Positions 25,967-34,449 of a stretch of DNA of 64,000 bases are shown piece after piece. Each line of letters opens with the position of its first letter. The stretch's first letter is position 1. The DNA is from Bradyrhizobium sp. 1(2017). GTDB lineage: Bacteria > Pseudomonadota > Alphaproteobacteria > Rhizobiales > Xanthobacteraceae. The DNA is taken from positions 7,026,001 to 7,090,000 of the forward strand of contig NZ_CP050022.2 in NCBI RefSeq assembly GCF_011602485.2, read 5' to 3'. A program made the translations under genes and the position numbers. The notes beneath the pieces were generated by a model. It was not told where the DNA came from and searched no databases. It was given only the letters and a program-made list of their open reading frames with translations.

Positions 25967-26431
25967 ATGGCGACTGTTCTCACCATCAACGGCGAAACCA
26001 AATCGTTCGACGCGCCACCCGACATGCCGCTGCTGTGGGTGCTGCGCGACATCCTCGGCATGACCGGCACCAAGTTCGGCTGCGGCATCGCGCAATGCGG
26101 CGCGTGCACGGTGCATGTCGACGGCAAGGCGGTGCGCTCCTGCGTGCTGCCGGTGAGCGCGGTCGCGAATCGCACTGTGACCACCATCGAGCATGTCGGC
26201 AGCACGCCGGCCGGCGCAAAGGTGCAAAAGGCCTGGCTGGAGGCCGAAGTGATCCAGTGCGGCTATTGCCAGTCCGGGCAGATCATGTCGGCCGCAGCGC
26301 TGCTGGCCGCAACGCCGCACCCTGACGATGCCGACATCGACGCTGCGATGGCCGGCAACATCTGCCGCTGCGGCACCTATGTGCGAATCCGTGAGGCCAT
26401 CAAGCAGGCCGCCAACGGCCGTCAGTCGTGA
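25967..26431 (+). CDS. (2Fe-2S)-binding subunit of a molybdenum hydroxylase (IorA-like)
   Basis: A 154-residue small subunit of the xanthine dehydrogenase superfamily, closest in form to isoquinoline 1-oxidoreductase alpha. The plant-type [2Fe-2S] cluster ligands are Cys39, 44, 47 and 59. The second cluster ligands are Cys98, Cys101 (QCGYC), Cys133 and Cys135 (ICRC). It transfers electrons from the Mo centre to the cytochrome encoded two genes on. AGAGGGG six bases before the ATG at 25967 sets the start. An ATG two codons earlier lies too close to that site. Its stop is nine bases before the next gene. Confidence 0.92.
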   Translation: MATVLTINGETKSFDAPPDMPLLWVLRDILGMTGTKFGCGIAQCGACTVHVDGKAVRSCVLPVSAVANRTVTTIEHVGSTPAGAKVQKAWLEAEVIQCGYCQSGQIMSAAALLAATPHPDDADIDAAMAGNICRCGTYVRIREAIKQAANGRQS

Positions 26432-26439
26432 GGCCTGCC

Positions 26440-28608
26440 ATGAACGCACATCACAGCGTCTCCCGCCGCACGCTTCTGACCGGCGGCCTCGCCACCGGCT
26501 TCGTGCTGGCCTTCCACCTGCCGCTGCGCGCCGCCGTCAACGAGCCGGTGCAGCCGCGCGACATCACCGAGGGCAAGTTCGCGCCCAATGCCTTCATCCG
26601 CATCGACGAGGCCGGCCGCACCGTCCTGATCATGCCGCAGGTCGAGATGGGCCAGGGCACCTACACCTCGATCTCCGCCGTGCTCGCCGAAGAGCTGGAT
26701 GCCGACTGGAGCAAGGTCGAGGTTGAGCATGCGCCGCCGAACGACAAGCTCTATGGCAATCCCACCTTCGGCCTGCAGGTCACCGGCAACTCCAACTCGA
26801 TCCGCGCCTGGTGGACGCCGCTGCGCCAGGCCGGCGCCACCGCGCGCACCATGCTGGTGCAGGCCGCAGCAAGCCAATGGGGCGTCGAGCCCGCAAGCTG
26901 CACGGCGTCGAAGGGCGAGGTCGCGCATGCCGCCAGCGGCCGCAAGCTCACTTACGGCGCACTGGCGCTGGCCGCGCAAGGCCAGACGCCGCCGAAGGAC
27001 GTCGCCGTCAAGGATCCCAAGGATTTCGTCCTCATCGGCCAGTCCCTGAAGCGGCTCGACACACCCGACAAGGTCAACGGCAAGGCCGTCTACGGCATCG
27101 ACGCGATCCTGCCCGACATGAAGTTCGCCACCGTCGCCGCCTGCCCCGTGTTCGGCGGCAAGGTCGGCAAGGTCGACGACAGCGCCGCGGTGAAGCTGCC
27201 GGGCGTGCGCAAGGTCGTCGTGCTCGAAGACATGGTCGCGGTGATCGGCGACCACATGTGGGCGGCGAAGAAAGGCCTCGAAGCGCTCAAGATCGAGTGG
27301 AACGAGGGACCGAACGCTGCGATCACCACCAAGGACATCTGGGAAGACCTGCGCAAGGCCAGCCAGAAGGACGGCGCGGTCGCGAAGTCCGACGGCGACA
27401 TTGCGAAGGCGCTTGCGAGCGGCGACAGGTTCGAGGCGGCCTATGAGCTGCCGTTCCTGGCGCACGCCTCGATGGAGCCGATCAACGCCACCGTTCACGT
27501 GAAGCCGGATTCCTGCGAGATCTGGACCGGGACGCAGATCATGACGCGCGTGCAGTCGGAGGCGGCGAAGGCGGCGGGGCTTCCGATCGACAAGGTCATC
27601 GTCAACAACCATCTGCTCGGCGGCGGTTTCGGCCGCAAGCTCGAGCCCGACATGGTCGTGGCGGCGGTGAAGATCGCCAAGACGGTCGACTATCCCGTCA
27701 AGGTGGTGTGGACGCGCGAGGAGGACATCCAGCACGACGTCTATCGCCCGGTCTATCGCGACCAGATCACGGCGTCGCTGGTCGACGGCAAGGTCGCGGG
27801 CTGGAAGTACAAGGTCGCGGGCTCCGCGGTGCTGGCGCGCTGGCTGCCGCCGGCGTTCCAGAAGGGCATCGACATCGATGCGGTCGACGCTGCGGTCGAT
27901 GCGCCCTACGACTTCGCCAATTTCCACGTCGAATATGTCCGCGCCGAGCCGCTGTCGGTGCCGACGGGCTTCTGGCGCGGCGTCGGCCCGAACAACAACG
28001 TGTTCGCGGTCGAATGCGCGATGGACGAGCTTGCGCGCAAGGCCGGCAAGGATCCGGTCGACTTCCGGCGCTCCATGCTCACGAAAAATCCGCGCATGCT
28101 CGCGGTGCTGAACCAGGTCGCGGAGAAATCCGGCTGGAGCCAACCGCTGCCACCGCGCGTCGGCCGCGGCGTCTGCGTGCAGCCGTCATTCGCAAGCTTC
28201 ATCGCAACCGTGGTCGAGGCCGAGATCGACGATGTCGGCGAGATCGCGCTCCGCCGCATCACGTCCGTGGTCGACACCGGCATCGCGGTCAATCCCGACA
28301 CCGTCAAGGCGCAGATCGAGGGCGGGCTGATCTTCGGCCTCACGGCCGCGCTCTATGGCGAGATCACGATCGACAAGGGCCGCGTGCAGCAGTCGAACTT
28401 CCACGACTACCGCATGATGCGCATCAACGAGACGCCAAAGATCGAGGTGATCGTGGTGAGGAGCGGCGAGGCGCCCGGCGGCATCGGCGAAGCCGGCGTC
28501 AATGCCGGACCGCCGGCGCTGCGCAACGCGATCTATGCCGCAACCGGCGTGGCGTTGCGACGCCTGCCGATCGATCGAAGACTGCTGGCTGTGGGGAAGA
28601 AGGCATGA
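26440..28608 (+). CDS. Molybdopterin-binding large subunit of a molybdenum hydroxylase (IorB-like)
   Basis: A 722-residue molybdopterin-cytosine-dinucleotide subunit of the isoquinoline 1-oxidoreductase beta / aldehyde dehydrogenase type. A Tat signal (SRRTLLTGG and a hydrophobic core) predicts export of the folded holoenzyme to the periplasm, carrying the small subunit with it. PQVEMGQGTYTS near the N-terminus, GGGFGRKLEPD mid-protein and the C-terminal GIGEAGV with the catalytic Glu are visible. There is no FAD subunit, so electrons should go to cytochrome c. The ATG at 26440 is used. A GTG overlapping the previous stop is possible. The oxidised substrate (aldehyde or N-heterocycle) is unknown. 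Confidence 0.92.
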   Translation: MNAHHSVSRRTLLTGGLATGFVLAFHLPLRAAVNEPVQPRDITEGKFAPNAFIRIDEAGRTVLIMPQVEMGQGTYTSISAVLAEELDADWSKVEVEHAPPNDKLYGNPTFGLQVTGNSNSIRAWWTPLRQAGATARTMLVQAAASQWGVEPASCTASKGEVAHAASGRKLTYGALALAAQGQTPPKDVAVKDPKDFVLIGQSLKRLDTPDKVNGKAVYGIDAILPDMKFATVAACPVFGGKVGKVDDSAAVKLPGVRKVVVLEDMVAVIGDHMWAAKKGLEALKIEWNEGPNAAITTKDIWEDLRKASQKDGAVAKSDGDIAKALASGDRFEAAYELPFLAHASMEPINATVHVKPDSCEIWTGTQIMTRVQSEAAKAAGLPIDKVIVNNHLLGGGFGRKLEPDMVVAAVKIAKTVDYPVKVVWTREEDIQHDVYRPVYRDQITASLVDGKVAGWKYKVAGSAVLARWLPPAFQKGIDIDAVDAAVDAPYDFANFHVEYVRAEPLSVPTGFWRGVGPNNNVFAVECAMDELARKAGKDPVDFRRSMLTKNPRMLAVLNQVAEKSGWSQPLPPRVGRGVCVQPSFASFIATVVEAEIDDVGEIALRRITSVVDTGIAVNPDTVKAQIEGGLIFGLTAALYGEITIDKGRVQQSNFHDYRMMRINETPKIEVIVVRSGEAPGGIGEAGVNAGPPALRNAIYAATGVALRRLPIDRRLLAVGKKA

Positions 28609-29948
28609 GCGGCAAGATGCGTATTCTCGCGAGCCTCATCGTGATCGCGGTCGTTGCGATCGGGGCCGGCGTCTTCGTCATCCGCGGGCCCGGCCCGCTC
28701 GACTTCGCCGGCGGTACCAAGGTGGCGCTGGCCGACTATCGCGCCGGCAAGCCGACCGGCGCCCCGGCGAAGCTGGAGAAGGCGAGCCTGGTCGAACGCG
28801 GCGAGTACCTCGCCAAGGCCGCCGACTGCATGGTCTGCCACACCAAGCCCGGCGAGAAGGAATATTCCGGCGGGCTCGGCTTCAAGCTGCCGTTCGGCAC
28901 GCTCTATTCGACCAACATCACGCCGGACAAGGACACCGGCATCGGCAATTACAGCGACCGGGATTTCCTGAACGCGGTCCAGCACGGCAAGCGTCGCGAC
29001 GGTGCGCGGCTGTATCCGGCGATGCCGTACACGTCCTACACCTTCATGACCGATGAAGACGTGCTGGCGGTGAAGGCCTATCTGTTCAGCCTGCCGGCGG
29101 TGCGCGCGAAGCCTCCGGACAACACGCTGTCGTTCCCGTTCAACCAGCGCTGGGCAATGATGTTCTGGTCGGCCGTGTTCAATCCGGACACGCGCTTTGC
29201 GCCTGACACGTCGAAGAGCCCGGAGTGGAACAGAGGCGCGTATCTCGCGGAGGCGCTCGCGCATTGCGGCGAGTGCCACACGCCGCGCAATCTCGGCTTT
29301 GCGCTGGACAATCGCAGGAAGTTCGCCGGCGCGATCACGGCGGGCTGGCGCGCCTTCAACATCTCCTCGGACAAGGCGACGGGCCTTGGCAATTGGCGCG
29401 ACGAGGACCTGATCTCGTACCTGTCGCTCGGCCATGCGCCGGGCCATGGCTCGGCCTCGGGCCCGATGGGCGAAGCCGTCGACAACAGCTTTAGCCATTT
29501 CGCCCCCGAGGACATCCGCGCCATCGTCGCCTATCTGCGCAGCGTGCCGCCGCAGCCTTCGCCCGATTTGCCGGCCACCACGGCCCCCGTGGCGCCGGCC
29601 TCGCACCGCGACGGCATCACGGCCGATGCCCGCGGCAAGCAGGTCTTCGTCAGCGCCTGCGCCAGCTGTCACGGCTGGAGCGGCGACAGCCCGGTCTCGC
29701 CGATGGCGACGCTGACCGGCACCTGGGCCGTCAACGACCCCGCCGCCACCAACGTCGCGCAGATCGTGATCTCCGGCACCAAGCGCCACACGCCGGACGG
29801 CGCGCTGTCGATGCCGGCGTTCGGCAACGCCTACACCGACGACGAGATCGCGGCGGTGGCGAACTACGTGACGGCGCGGTTCGGCACCAAAGGCTCGAAG
29901 CTGACGGCAAAGGACGTGGCGGAACTGCGGGAGCAGACGGCGGAGTAG
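28605..29948 (+). CDS. Triheme c-type cytochrome, electron acceptor of the molybdenum hydroxylase
   Basis: A 447-residue membrane-anchored cytochrome c. An N-terminal helix (about residues 6-26) is followed by three heme-binding sites: CMVCH at 75-79, CGECH near 222-226 and CASCH near 352-356. This is the architecture of the cytochrome subunits of membrane-bound alcohol and aldehyde dehydrogenases (AdhB-like). The start overlaps the large-subunit stop in an ATGA, so expression is coupled. The three genes would form a periplasmic oxidase feeding the respiratory chain. XdhC-like maturation factors are not in the window. Confidence 0.92.
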   Translation: MSGKMRILASLIVIAVVAIGAGVFVIRGPGPLDFAGGTKVALADYRAGKPTGAPAKLEKASLVERGEYLAKAADCMVCHTKPGEKEYSGGLGFKLPFGTLYSTNITPDKDTGIGNYSDRDFLNAVQHGKRRDGARLYPAMPYTSYTFMTDEDVLAVKAYLFSLPAVRAKPPDNTLSFPFNQRWAMMFWSAVFNPDTRFAPDTSKSPEWNRGAYLAEALAHCGECHTPRNLGFALDNRRKFAGAITAGWRAFNISSDKATGLGNWRDEDLISYLSLGHAPGHGSASGPMGEAVDNSFSHFAPEDIRAIVAYLRSVPPQPSPDLPATTAPVAPASHRDGITADARGKQVFVSACASCHGWSGDSPVSPMATLTGTWAVNDPAATNVAQIVISGTKRHTPDGALSMPAFGNAYTDDEIAAVANYVTARFGTKGSKLTAKDVAELREQTAE

Positions 29949-30007
29949 GTCTCCGCAGCGTTGTTGACGGCGAGAGATCGACGCGTGATCGCGCATCAAT
30001 CCCCGCT

Positions 30008-30144
30008 GTCGTCCCGGACAAGCGAAGCGCAGATCCGGGACCCATACGCCGCAGCAATAGTTTTGCGAAGACTCGGGGTGACCGGCGTCGCGTAGTAACT
30101 ATTCCCTGGGGTTATGGGTCCCGGCCTTCGCCGGGACGACACCG
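30008..30144. repeat. Paired-palindrome intergenic repeat (family A, copy 1)
   Basis: Two inverted arms bracket about 60 bases of unrelated sequence. The left arm is GTCGTCCCGGACAAGCGAAG with TCCGGGACCCATA. The right arm is TATGGGTCCCGGCCTTCGCC with GGGACGAC. Copies at 53763-53915 and 57263-57390 have the same termini. It fills most of the 272-bp gap between the cytochrome and cyclase genes, which are convergent. Confidence 0.75.
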
Positions 30145-30220
30145 AGGGGGTGGCGCCGCTTTCGCGCCCAACCAAAACATCGGCGCGAGCGCTTCGTTCG
30201 CGCGCGCCGATGCACTCTGA

Positions 30221-31318
30221 TCATGTAATCGCGATCGGGCAGCCATTGCTTCCCGTAGCCCCCTTGATCGGGGACGGGGTGAAGGAATAGACGAACTGGT
30301 ACTTCTTGTCGGCGATCAGCTCGTCGAAGATCAGGTTCTCGTGGTTGTGGATGCCGTGCTTGGTCTGCAGCTCGGCATGGACCACGAAGGCGAGAGTCTT
30401 GTCGGGATTGGGCACCACCTCGACCGCCCAGTTGTCCGCGCCGGTGAGCGCGAGATCCTTCTCGATGATCCATTTCGCCGCGTCGAGGCCGATGCCCGGC
30501 TCGCCGCTGTTGAAACGATCATTGTTCTTCATCCAGAGCGAGCCCCAGCCGGTGTGGAACATGATCGCGTCGCCAGGCTTGATGTCGCTCTCGGGGATGT
30601 TCTGCTTTGCCAGCGCCGCCTTGATGTCGGCCGAGGTGATCTCCTGGCCGGCGTCCATCATGCCACCCTTGAGAGCGACCATGTCGATCAGATGGGCGCG
30701 CGTGAACAGCGGCTTGAGCTTCTCGACGCCAAGCTTCTTGAGCCCGTAGGCGTCGCTGATCTCGGCGGCTGTGAAGCCATTGTAGAACCGCATCTCGCTC
30801 TTGTCGCCGTCCTTGCCCATCTGGATGCCGATATGGCCAAGACCGTCGAACTGCGTGCCGGTCTGGGCGATCTCGGTGGCGAGAAATTCGTCGTGATACA
30901 CGAGCTTGTTGTCGCCGAACGGGCCGCCGGTCGGGCCGCCGGGGATGCGCAGTGCGAATACACGCGCCCCGAACAGCGGCATGCCCTGCTCATAGACGCG
31001 CCCGATCTTGTAGATCTTGCCGTCCTTGATCCATTTCGCCGCGTCGAGGACCTTCGCCGGATTGATGTGGTTGGATGCGCCGGCCTCGTCATCCTTGCCC
31101 CATTTCGAGGGCCACCATGGCTTGTCGACATTCTTGGGCATCGAGGTGGAAGTCTGCGCCTGGGCTTGGGTGATCGGCGCCAGCGAAAACTTGCCATGCA
31201 TCGAGCCCGCGAGCGCCGCGCCGGCGACGCCGGCGATGCCCGCGGTGCGGAGCAAGGTCCGGCGGTCGGTCGTGGCGCCGCTGCCGTCTTGATCTACGTT
31301 ATTGATCTCACTAGACAT
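30221..31318 (-). CDS. Cyclase family protein (kynurenine-formamidase-like fold), exported
   Basis: A 365-residue member of the putative cyclase/arylformamidase superfamily. It carries a Tat-type signal (DRRTLLRTAG plus hydrophobic stretch and AQAQ near residue 55), so it should be periplasmic. The family metal motif HxGTHxDxxxH appears here as QTGTQFDGLGH, with both early His replaced by Gln. The Asp and last His remain. PGDAIMFHTGWG and GLDAAKWI are further family motifs. A GGGAGG site precedes the ATG at 31316-31318. It is divergent from the COG0523 GTPase. Activity is uncertain given the altered metal site, though the GTQ variant occurs in other members. Confidence 0.8.
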   Translation of the reverse strand: MSSEINNVDQDGSGATTDRRTLLRTAGIAGVAGAALAGSMHGKFSLAPITQAQAQTSTSMPKNVDKPWWPSKWGKDDEAGASNHINPAKVLDAAKWIKDGKIYKIGRVYEQGMPLFGARVFALRIPGGPTGGPFGDNKLVYHDEFLATEIAQTGTQFDGLGHIGIQMGKDGDKSEMRFYNGFTAAEISDAYGLKKLGVEKLKPLFTRAHLIDMVALKGGMMDAGQEITSADIKAALAKQNIPESDIKPGDAIMFHTGWGSLWMKNNDRFNSGEPGIGLDAAKWIIEKDLALTGADNWAVEVVPNPDKTLAFVVHAELQTKHGIHNHENLIFDELIADKKYQFVYSFTPSPIKGATGSNGCPIAIT

Positions 31319-31432
31319 TGCACCCTCCCAGGTTGTGGTCCGGAAAAAATCCGGGACTCTAAAATTGTTTCCGTCACCCTCCTCCTCCGCTAGGTTGTTG
31401 TCCAGCGACGACCGTTGGTGCGAGAGCTTCCG

Positions 31433-32500
31433 ATGAGCCTGTTTGAAAGCGACAAATCCGCGCAGCGACTTCCGGTCTCGCTGATCACCGGCTTTCTCGG
31501 CAGCGGCAAGACGACATTGCTCAATCGCCTGCTGCGCCACGACGGCATGAAGGACAGCGCCGTTATCATCAACGAGTACGGAGAGGTCAGTCTCGATCAT
31601 CTCCTGGTCGAGCGCGTCGATGGCGAGGTCGCCGTGCTCGCCAGCGGATGCATCTGCTGCACTATCCGCAGCGATCTCGAGGAGACGCTACGAAGCCTAT
31701 TGGTGAAGCGAGACCGCGGCGAGATTCCGCCGTTCCGCCGTATCCTGGTCGAGACCACCGGTCTCGCCGACCCCGCGCCGATCGTGCAGCTCTTGCTCAA
31801 CAATCCTCTCGTTTCGCATTTCCTGCGGCTCGACACGGTCGTCACCACGGTCGATGCGGTCAACGCGCCGCATCAGCTCGACCGGCAATACGAGGCGGTG
31901 AAACAGGTGGCATTGGCCGACCGGCTGTTGATCACCAAAAGCGATCTGGTCGAGGACATCGCGGCACTGGAGCTGCGCCTGCGGCGGCTCAATCCAGGCG
32001 CCAGGATCGAGAGCGTCAGTCACGGCGAGATCGATCCCGCGCAACTATTCGGCGCCGGGCTGATCGATCCCGAGCTGAAAAGGATAGACGTTGAGCGCTG
32101 GCTCAACGAGCGGGCCTTCGCGGAACCACATGCGGACGCCGGTCATTCGCATCACGATCATCACGCACACCATGACCATGGCCATCATGATCACGATGCG
32201 TCGATCGCCAGCTTCATGCTGGCGTTCGACGAGCCGCTCGACTGGATGGCCGTGACGCACTGGCTTGCGCATCTGCGCAATGCGCGCGGAGAGGACCTGC
32301 TGCGGGTGAAGGGAATTCTCAATCTCCGTGGTGAGCCGACGCCGATCGTGATCCACGGCGTGCACCACGTCTTCCATCCGCCGGTCGCGCTTGGCAGCTG
32401 GCCCGACAGCGATCGCCGCTCGCGCATCGTGTTCATCACACGCGGCATCGCGCGTGCGGAGGTCCTCGAGCTCTGGCAAGCGGTCCGCGCGGCCGCCTAG
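31433..32500 (+). CDS. CobW/COG0523 family GTP-binding metallochaperone
   Basis: A 355-residue G3E-family GTPase. Walker A GFLGSGKTT is at residues 20-28 and the family's metal-binding CICC motif at about 73-76. The guanine motif is a TKSD variant in LITKSDLVED. A His-rich stretch of roughly 20 residues at about 230-255 separates the GTPase from the C-terminal CobW_C domain. COG0523 proteins deliver zinc, cobalt or iron to target enzymes. Neighbours do not name the client, and I see no Zur-like operator in the 114-bp spacer. That spacer does carry a CCGGA/TCCGG dyad at about 31339-31353. Confidence 0.88.
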   Translation: MSLFESDKSAQRLPVSLITGFLGSGKTTLLNRLLRHDGMKDSAVIINEYGEVSLDHLLVERVDGEVAVLASGCICCTIRSDLEETLRSLLVKRDRGEIPPFRRILVETTGLADPAPIVQLLLNNPLVSHFLRLDTVVTTVDAVNAPHQLDRQYEAVKQVALADRLLITKSDLVEDIAALELRLRRLNPGARIESVSHGEIDPAQLFGAGLIDPELKRIDVERWLNERAFAEPHADAGHSHHDHHAHHDHGHHDHDASIASFMLAFDEPLDWMAVTHWLAHLRNARGEDLLRVKGILNLRGEPTPIVIHGVHHVFHPPVALGSWPDSDRRSRIVFITRGIARAEVLELWQAVRAAA

Positions 32501-32507
32501 CTTTACG

Positions 32508-33332
32508 TCAACTCAACCAGAACTTCGGCGTTGCCGGCTCCAGCCGGCCGCCGACGCGCACCGGTGCGATGCGGAGCGCAAGGCCCGTCGTGTCGTCCGT
32601 CTCCACGGCGACGGCGCTCAGCGTCGCGGTGCCGGCGGCCGGCTCGAACCGCGCCGACGGAATTCCCGAGGTGAACCTCCGCAGCGGCTCTTCCTTCTGC
32701 ATGCCGATGATGGAATCGTAATCGCCGGTCATGCCGGCATCCGTCATGTAGGCGGTGCCGCCCGACAGGATCTGGTGGTCGGCGGTCGGCACATGCGTAT
32801 GCGTGCCGACGACGAGGCTGGCGCGGCCGTCGCAGAAGAAGCCGATGCCCTGCTTCTCGCTGGTCGCCTCGCAATGGAAATCGACGACGACGGCATCGGC
32901 GGCGACGCCGAGCGGACAGGCGCCGAGCTCACGCTCCAGCGCCGCGAAAGGATCGTCGAACGGGGTCATGAAGACGCGGCCCAGCGCGTTGACGACGAGG
33001 GCATGCTTGCCGTTCTTGGTCTCGACCAGCGCGGCGCCGCGGCCGGGCGTGCCGCGCGGATAGTTCGCCGGACGCACCAGGCGCTCGGCACGCTCGATGA
33101 ACACCAACGCCTCGCGCTGGTCCCAGGAATGATTGCCGAGCGTCACCGCATCGGCGCCGGCGTCCAGGAATTCCTGGTAGATCGCTTCCGTGATGCCGAA
33201 GCCGCCGGCGGAATTCTCGCCGTTGACGACGACCAGATCGAGCGACCAGTCCTTGACCATGCCGGGCAGATGGTCGGCAATGGCGGTGCGTCCCGCACGC
33301 CCGACGACGTCACCCACGAAGAGAATGCGCAA
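32508..33332 (-). CDS. YmdB/TIGR00282-family metallophosphoesterase
   Basis: A 274-residue dimetal phosphoesterase with the family motifs GDVVGRAG, NGENSAGGFG, GNHSWDQ, DFHCEATSEK and GTHTHVPTAD. Bacillus YmdB acts on 2',3'-cyclic nucleotides and affects biofilm and motility. The alphaproteobacterial role is not established. Its start overlaps the end of the cyclo-ligase gene by 23 bases on the same strand, so the two are coupled. It is convergent with the GTPase, eight bases away. Confidence 0.9.
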   Translation of the reverse strand: MRILFVGDVVGRAGRTAIADHLPGMVKDWSLDLVVVNGENSAGGFGITEAIYQEFLDAGADAVTLGNHSWDQREALVFIERAERLVRPANYPRGTPGRGAALVETKNGKHALVVNALGRVFMTPFDDPFAALERELGACPLGVAADAVVVDFHCEATSEKQGIGFFCDGRASLVVGTHTHVPTADHQILSGGTAYMTDAGMTGDYDSIIGMQKEEPLRRFTSGIPSARFEPAAGTATLSAVAVETDDTTGLALRIAPVRVGGRLEPATPKFWLS

Positions 33333-33906
33333 CTTCAGAACTCCGGAAATCGAATACGTCCGATTCCGTTAGCACATAATCCAGCGCGACGTCGTGCGAT
33401 AGTGCCGGAACCGCATCGATCTCCTGCGCCGCAAAAGCAAGGCCGATGCCGACGATTTGCTTGGTCTTGCGCAAATGCGCGAAGGTGAAATCGTAATGCC
33501 CCGCACCATAGCCGATGCGATGGCCGAGGCGGTCGAAGGCGGCGAGCGGCGTCAGCATGATGTCGGGAATGACTTCGGCGGCCGCCGGAGACGGCTCGGG
33601 AATGCCGAGCGGGCCGAGCATCAGGCGATCGTTCGGATGAAACAGACGGAAGATCAGCGACTGGCCGCGCGCCGTGACACAAGGCAGCGCCAGCCTCGCG
33701 CCTTCCTCGGCGAGCTTCTTCAGGAGCGGCATCGGATCGATCTCGCTGCGGATCGGCGAATAGCCGGAGACGATGCTGCCGGGCAGCAGCTTGAACGGCA
33801 GCCCGCGCTTGGCGAGCTTCGCAGCGGCGGTGGTGCGCTTCTTCTCGCTCAGCGCGTCGCGCTTGGCGAGGGCCTTGGCGCGGAGTTCGGCTTTGGAGTT
33901 GGACAT
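33310..33906 (-). CDS. 5-formyltetrahydrofolate cyclo-ligase
   Basis: A 198-residue cyclo-ligase that converts 5-formyl-THF to 5,10-methenyl-THF with ATP, recycling a storage or inhibitory folate. The N-terminal KAELRAKALAKRDAL helix and the C-terminal RLGHRIGYGAGHYD motif (ATP/substrate loop) are diagnostic. It lies downstream of the 6S RNA gene on the same strand, as ygfA does after ssrS in E. coli. An intergenic repeat occupies the space between them. Confidence 0.92.
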   Translation of the reverse strand: MSNSKAELRAKALAKRDALSEKKRTTAAAKLAKRGLPFKLLPGSIVSGYSPIRSEIDPMPLLKKLAEEGARLALPCVTARGQSLIFRLFHPNDRLMLGPLGIPEPSPAAAEVIPDIMLTPLAAFDRLGHRIGYGAGHYDFTFAHLRKTKQIVGIGLAFAAQEIDAVPALSHDVALDYVLTESDVFDFRSSEVAHSLRG

Positions 33907-33916
33907 GCGCTTTGGT

Positions 33917-34028
33917 CCCCCACGTCATCACCCGCGAAGGCGGGTGATCCAGTATTCCAGAGGCGGTGGTGATTCACACAAAAGCCGCGGCCTACTGGAT
34001 GCCCCGGTCGAGCCGGGGCATGACACCT
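33917..34028. repeat. Paired-palindrome intergenic repeat (family F)
   Basis: About 110 bases between the 6S RNA 3' end and the cyclo-ligase start. Arms: CGTCATCACCCGCGAAGGCG with GGTGATCCAGTA, and the second unit TACTGGATGCCCCGGTCGAG with CCGGGGCATGACA. The shared TACTGGAT / ATCCAGTA core is inverted between the two halves. Confidence 0.65.
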
Positions 34029-34080
34029 ACTGAAATAGCCGCAGTCGTTTCGACAGGCACGAACCAAAAACGAAAACAGT

Positions 34081-34241
34081 GCGAAGCCGCGTACGCCGTT
34101 GAAGCACTCGATCCCGGAGTTCCCTACGAAAGTAGGTGGGCACCATATGTCCGGGCCCACGGGCCCGGCCAGGGACAGTTCCCTAAAGGATCGATAAGGC
34201 CCCGGGGATATATGGCTCCTGACGCACGTCGCAGCCTCGCT
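34081..34241 (-). ncRNA. ssrS: 6S RNA
   Basis: 6S RNA mimics an open promoter and sequesters sigma70-RNA polymerase in stationary phase. Support comes from position and structure. It lies between zapA and the 5-formyl-THF cyclo-ligase gene on the same strand, the order conserved from E. coli. The 5' end (complement of 34230-34240, GCGAGGCUGCG) pairs over 11 positions with the 3' end (complement of 34081-34091). UCGAUCC pairs with GGGAUCGA further in. A strong terminal hairpin has CCGGGCC/GGCCCGG arms, and a small UACUUUCGUA hairpin lies on the 3' side of the central bubble. A TTACAT -10-like box sits at the complement of 34248-34253. Ends are approximate. Confidence 0.82.
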
Positions 34242-34293
34242 CGCGCAATGTAACAACGATACTGACGAATCGCCAGCCCGGCGAAGAGTTGCT

Positions 34294-34420
34294 ACTCACC
34301 TGTCCCGCTTGCGGGAGAAGGCGGCGCGAAGCGCCGGGTGAGGGCTCTCTCCTCTAGGGGGATTGTCCCGTTGCGGAGACACCCTCTCCCCAGCCCTCCC
34401 CCGCAAGCGGGGGAGGGAGC
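34294..34420. repeat. Paired-palindrome intergenic repeat (family D, copy 2)
   Basis: Located between the zapA stop and the 6S RNA promoter. It has TCCCGCTTGCGGGA, GGCGCGAAGCGCCGG and a terminal CCCTCCCCCGCAAGCGGGGG arm, matching the copy at 15322-15474 in order and in the GGCGCGAAGCGCC core. Confidence 0.7.
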
Positions 34421-34449
34421 GCACTGGCCGCGTGGCCGCACAGCGCGCC

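Noticed and set aside
26422..28143. Long antisense open frame of about 570 codons across the molybdenum hydroxylase gene
   Set aside because: It is a high-GC shadow: composition is dominated by Arg, Asp and His, with no motif or ribosome site, while the opposite strand encodes a clear enzyme. The same holds for the long antisense frame across 59359-61080.
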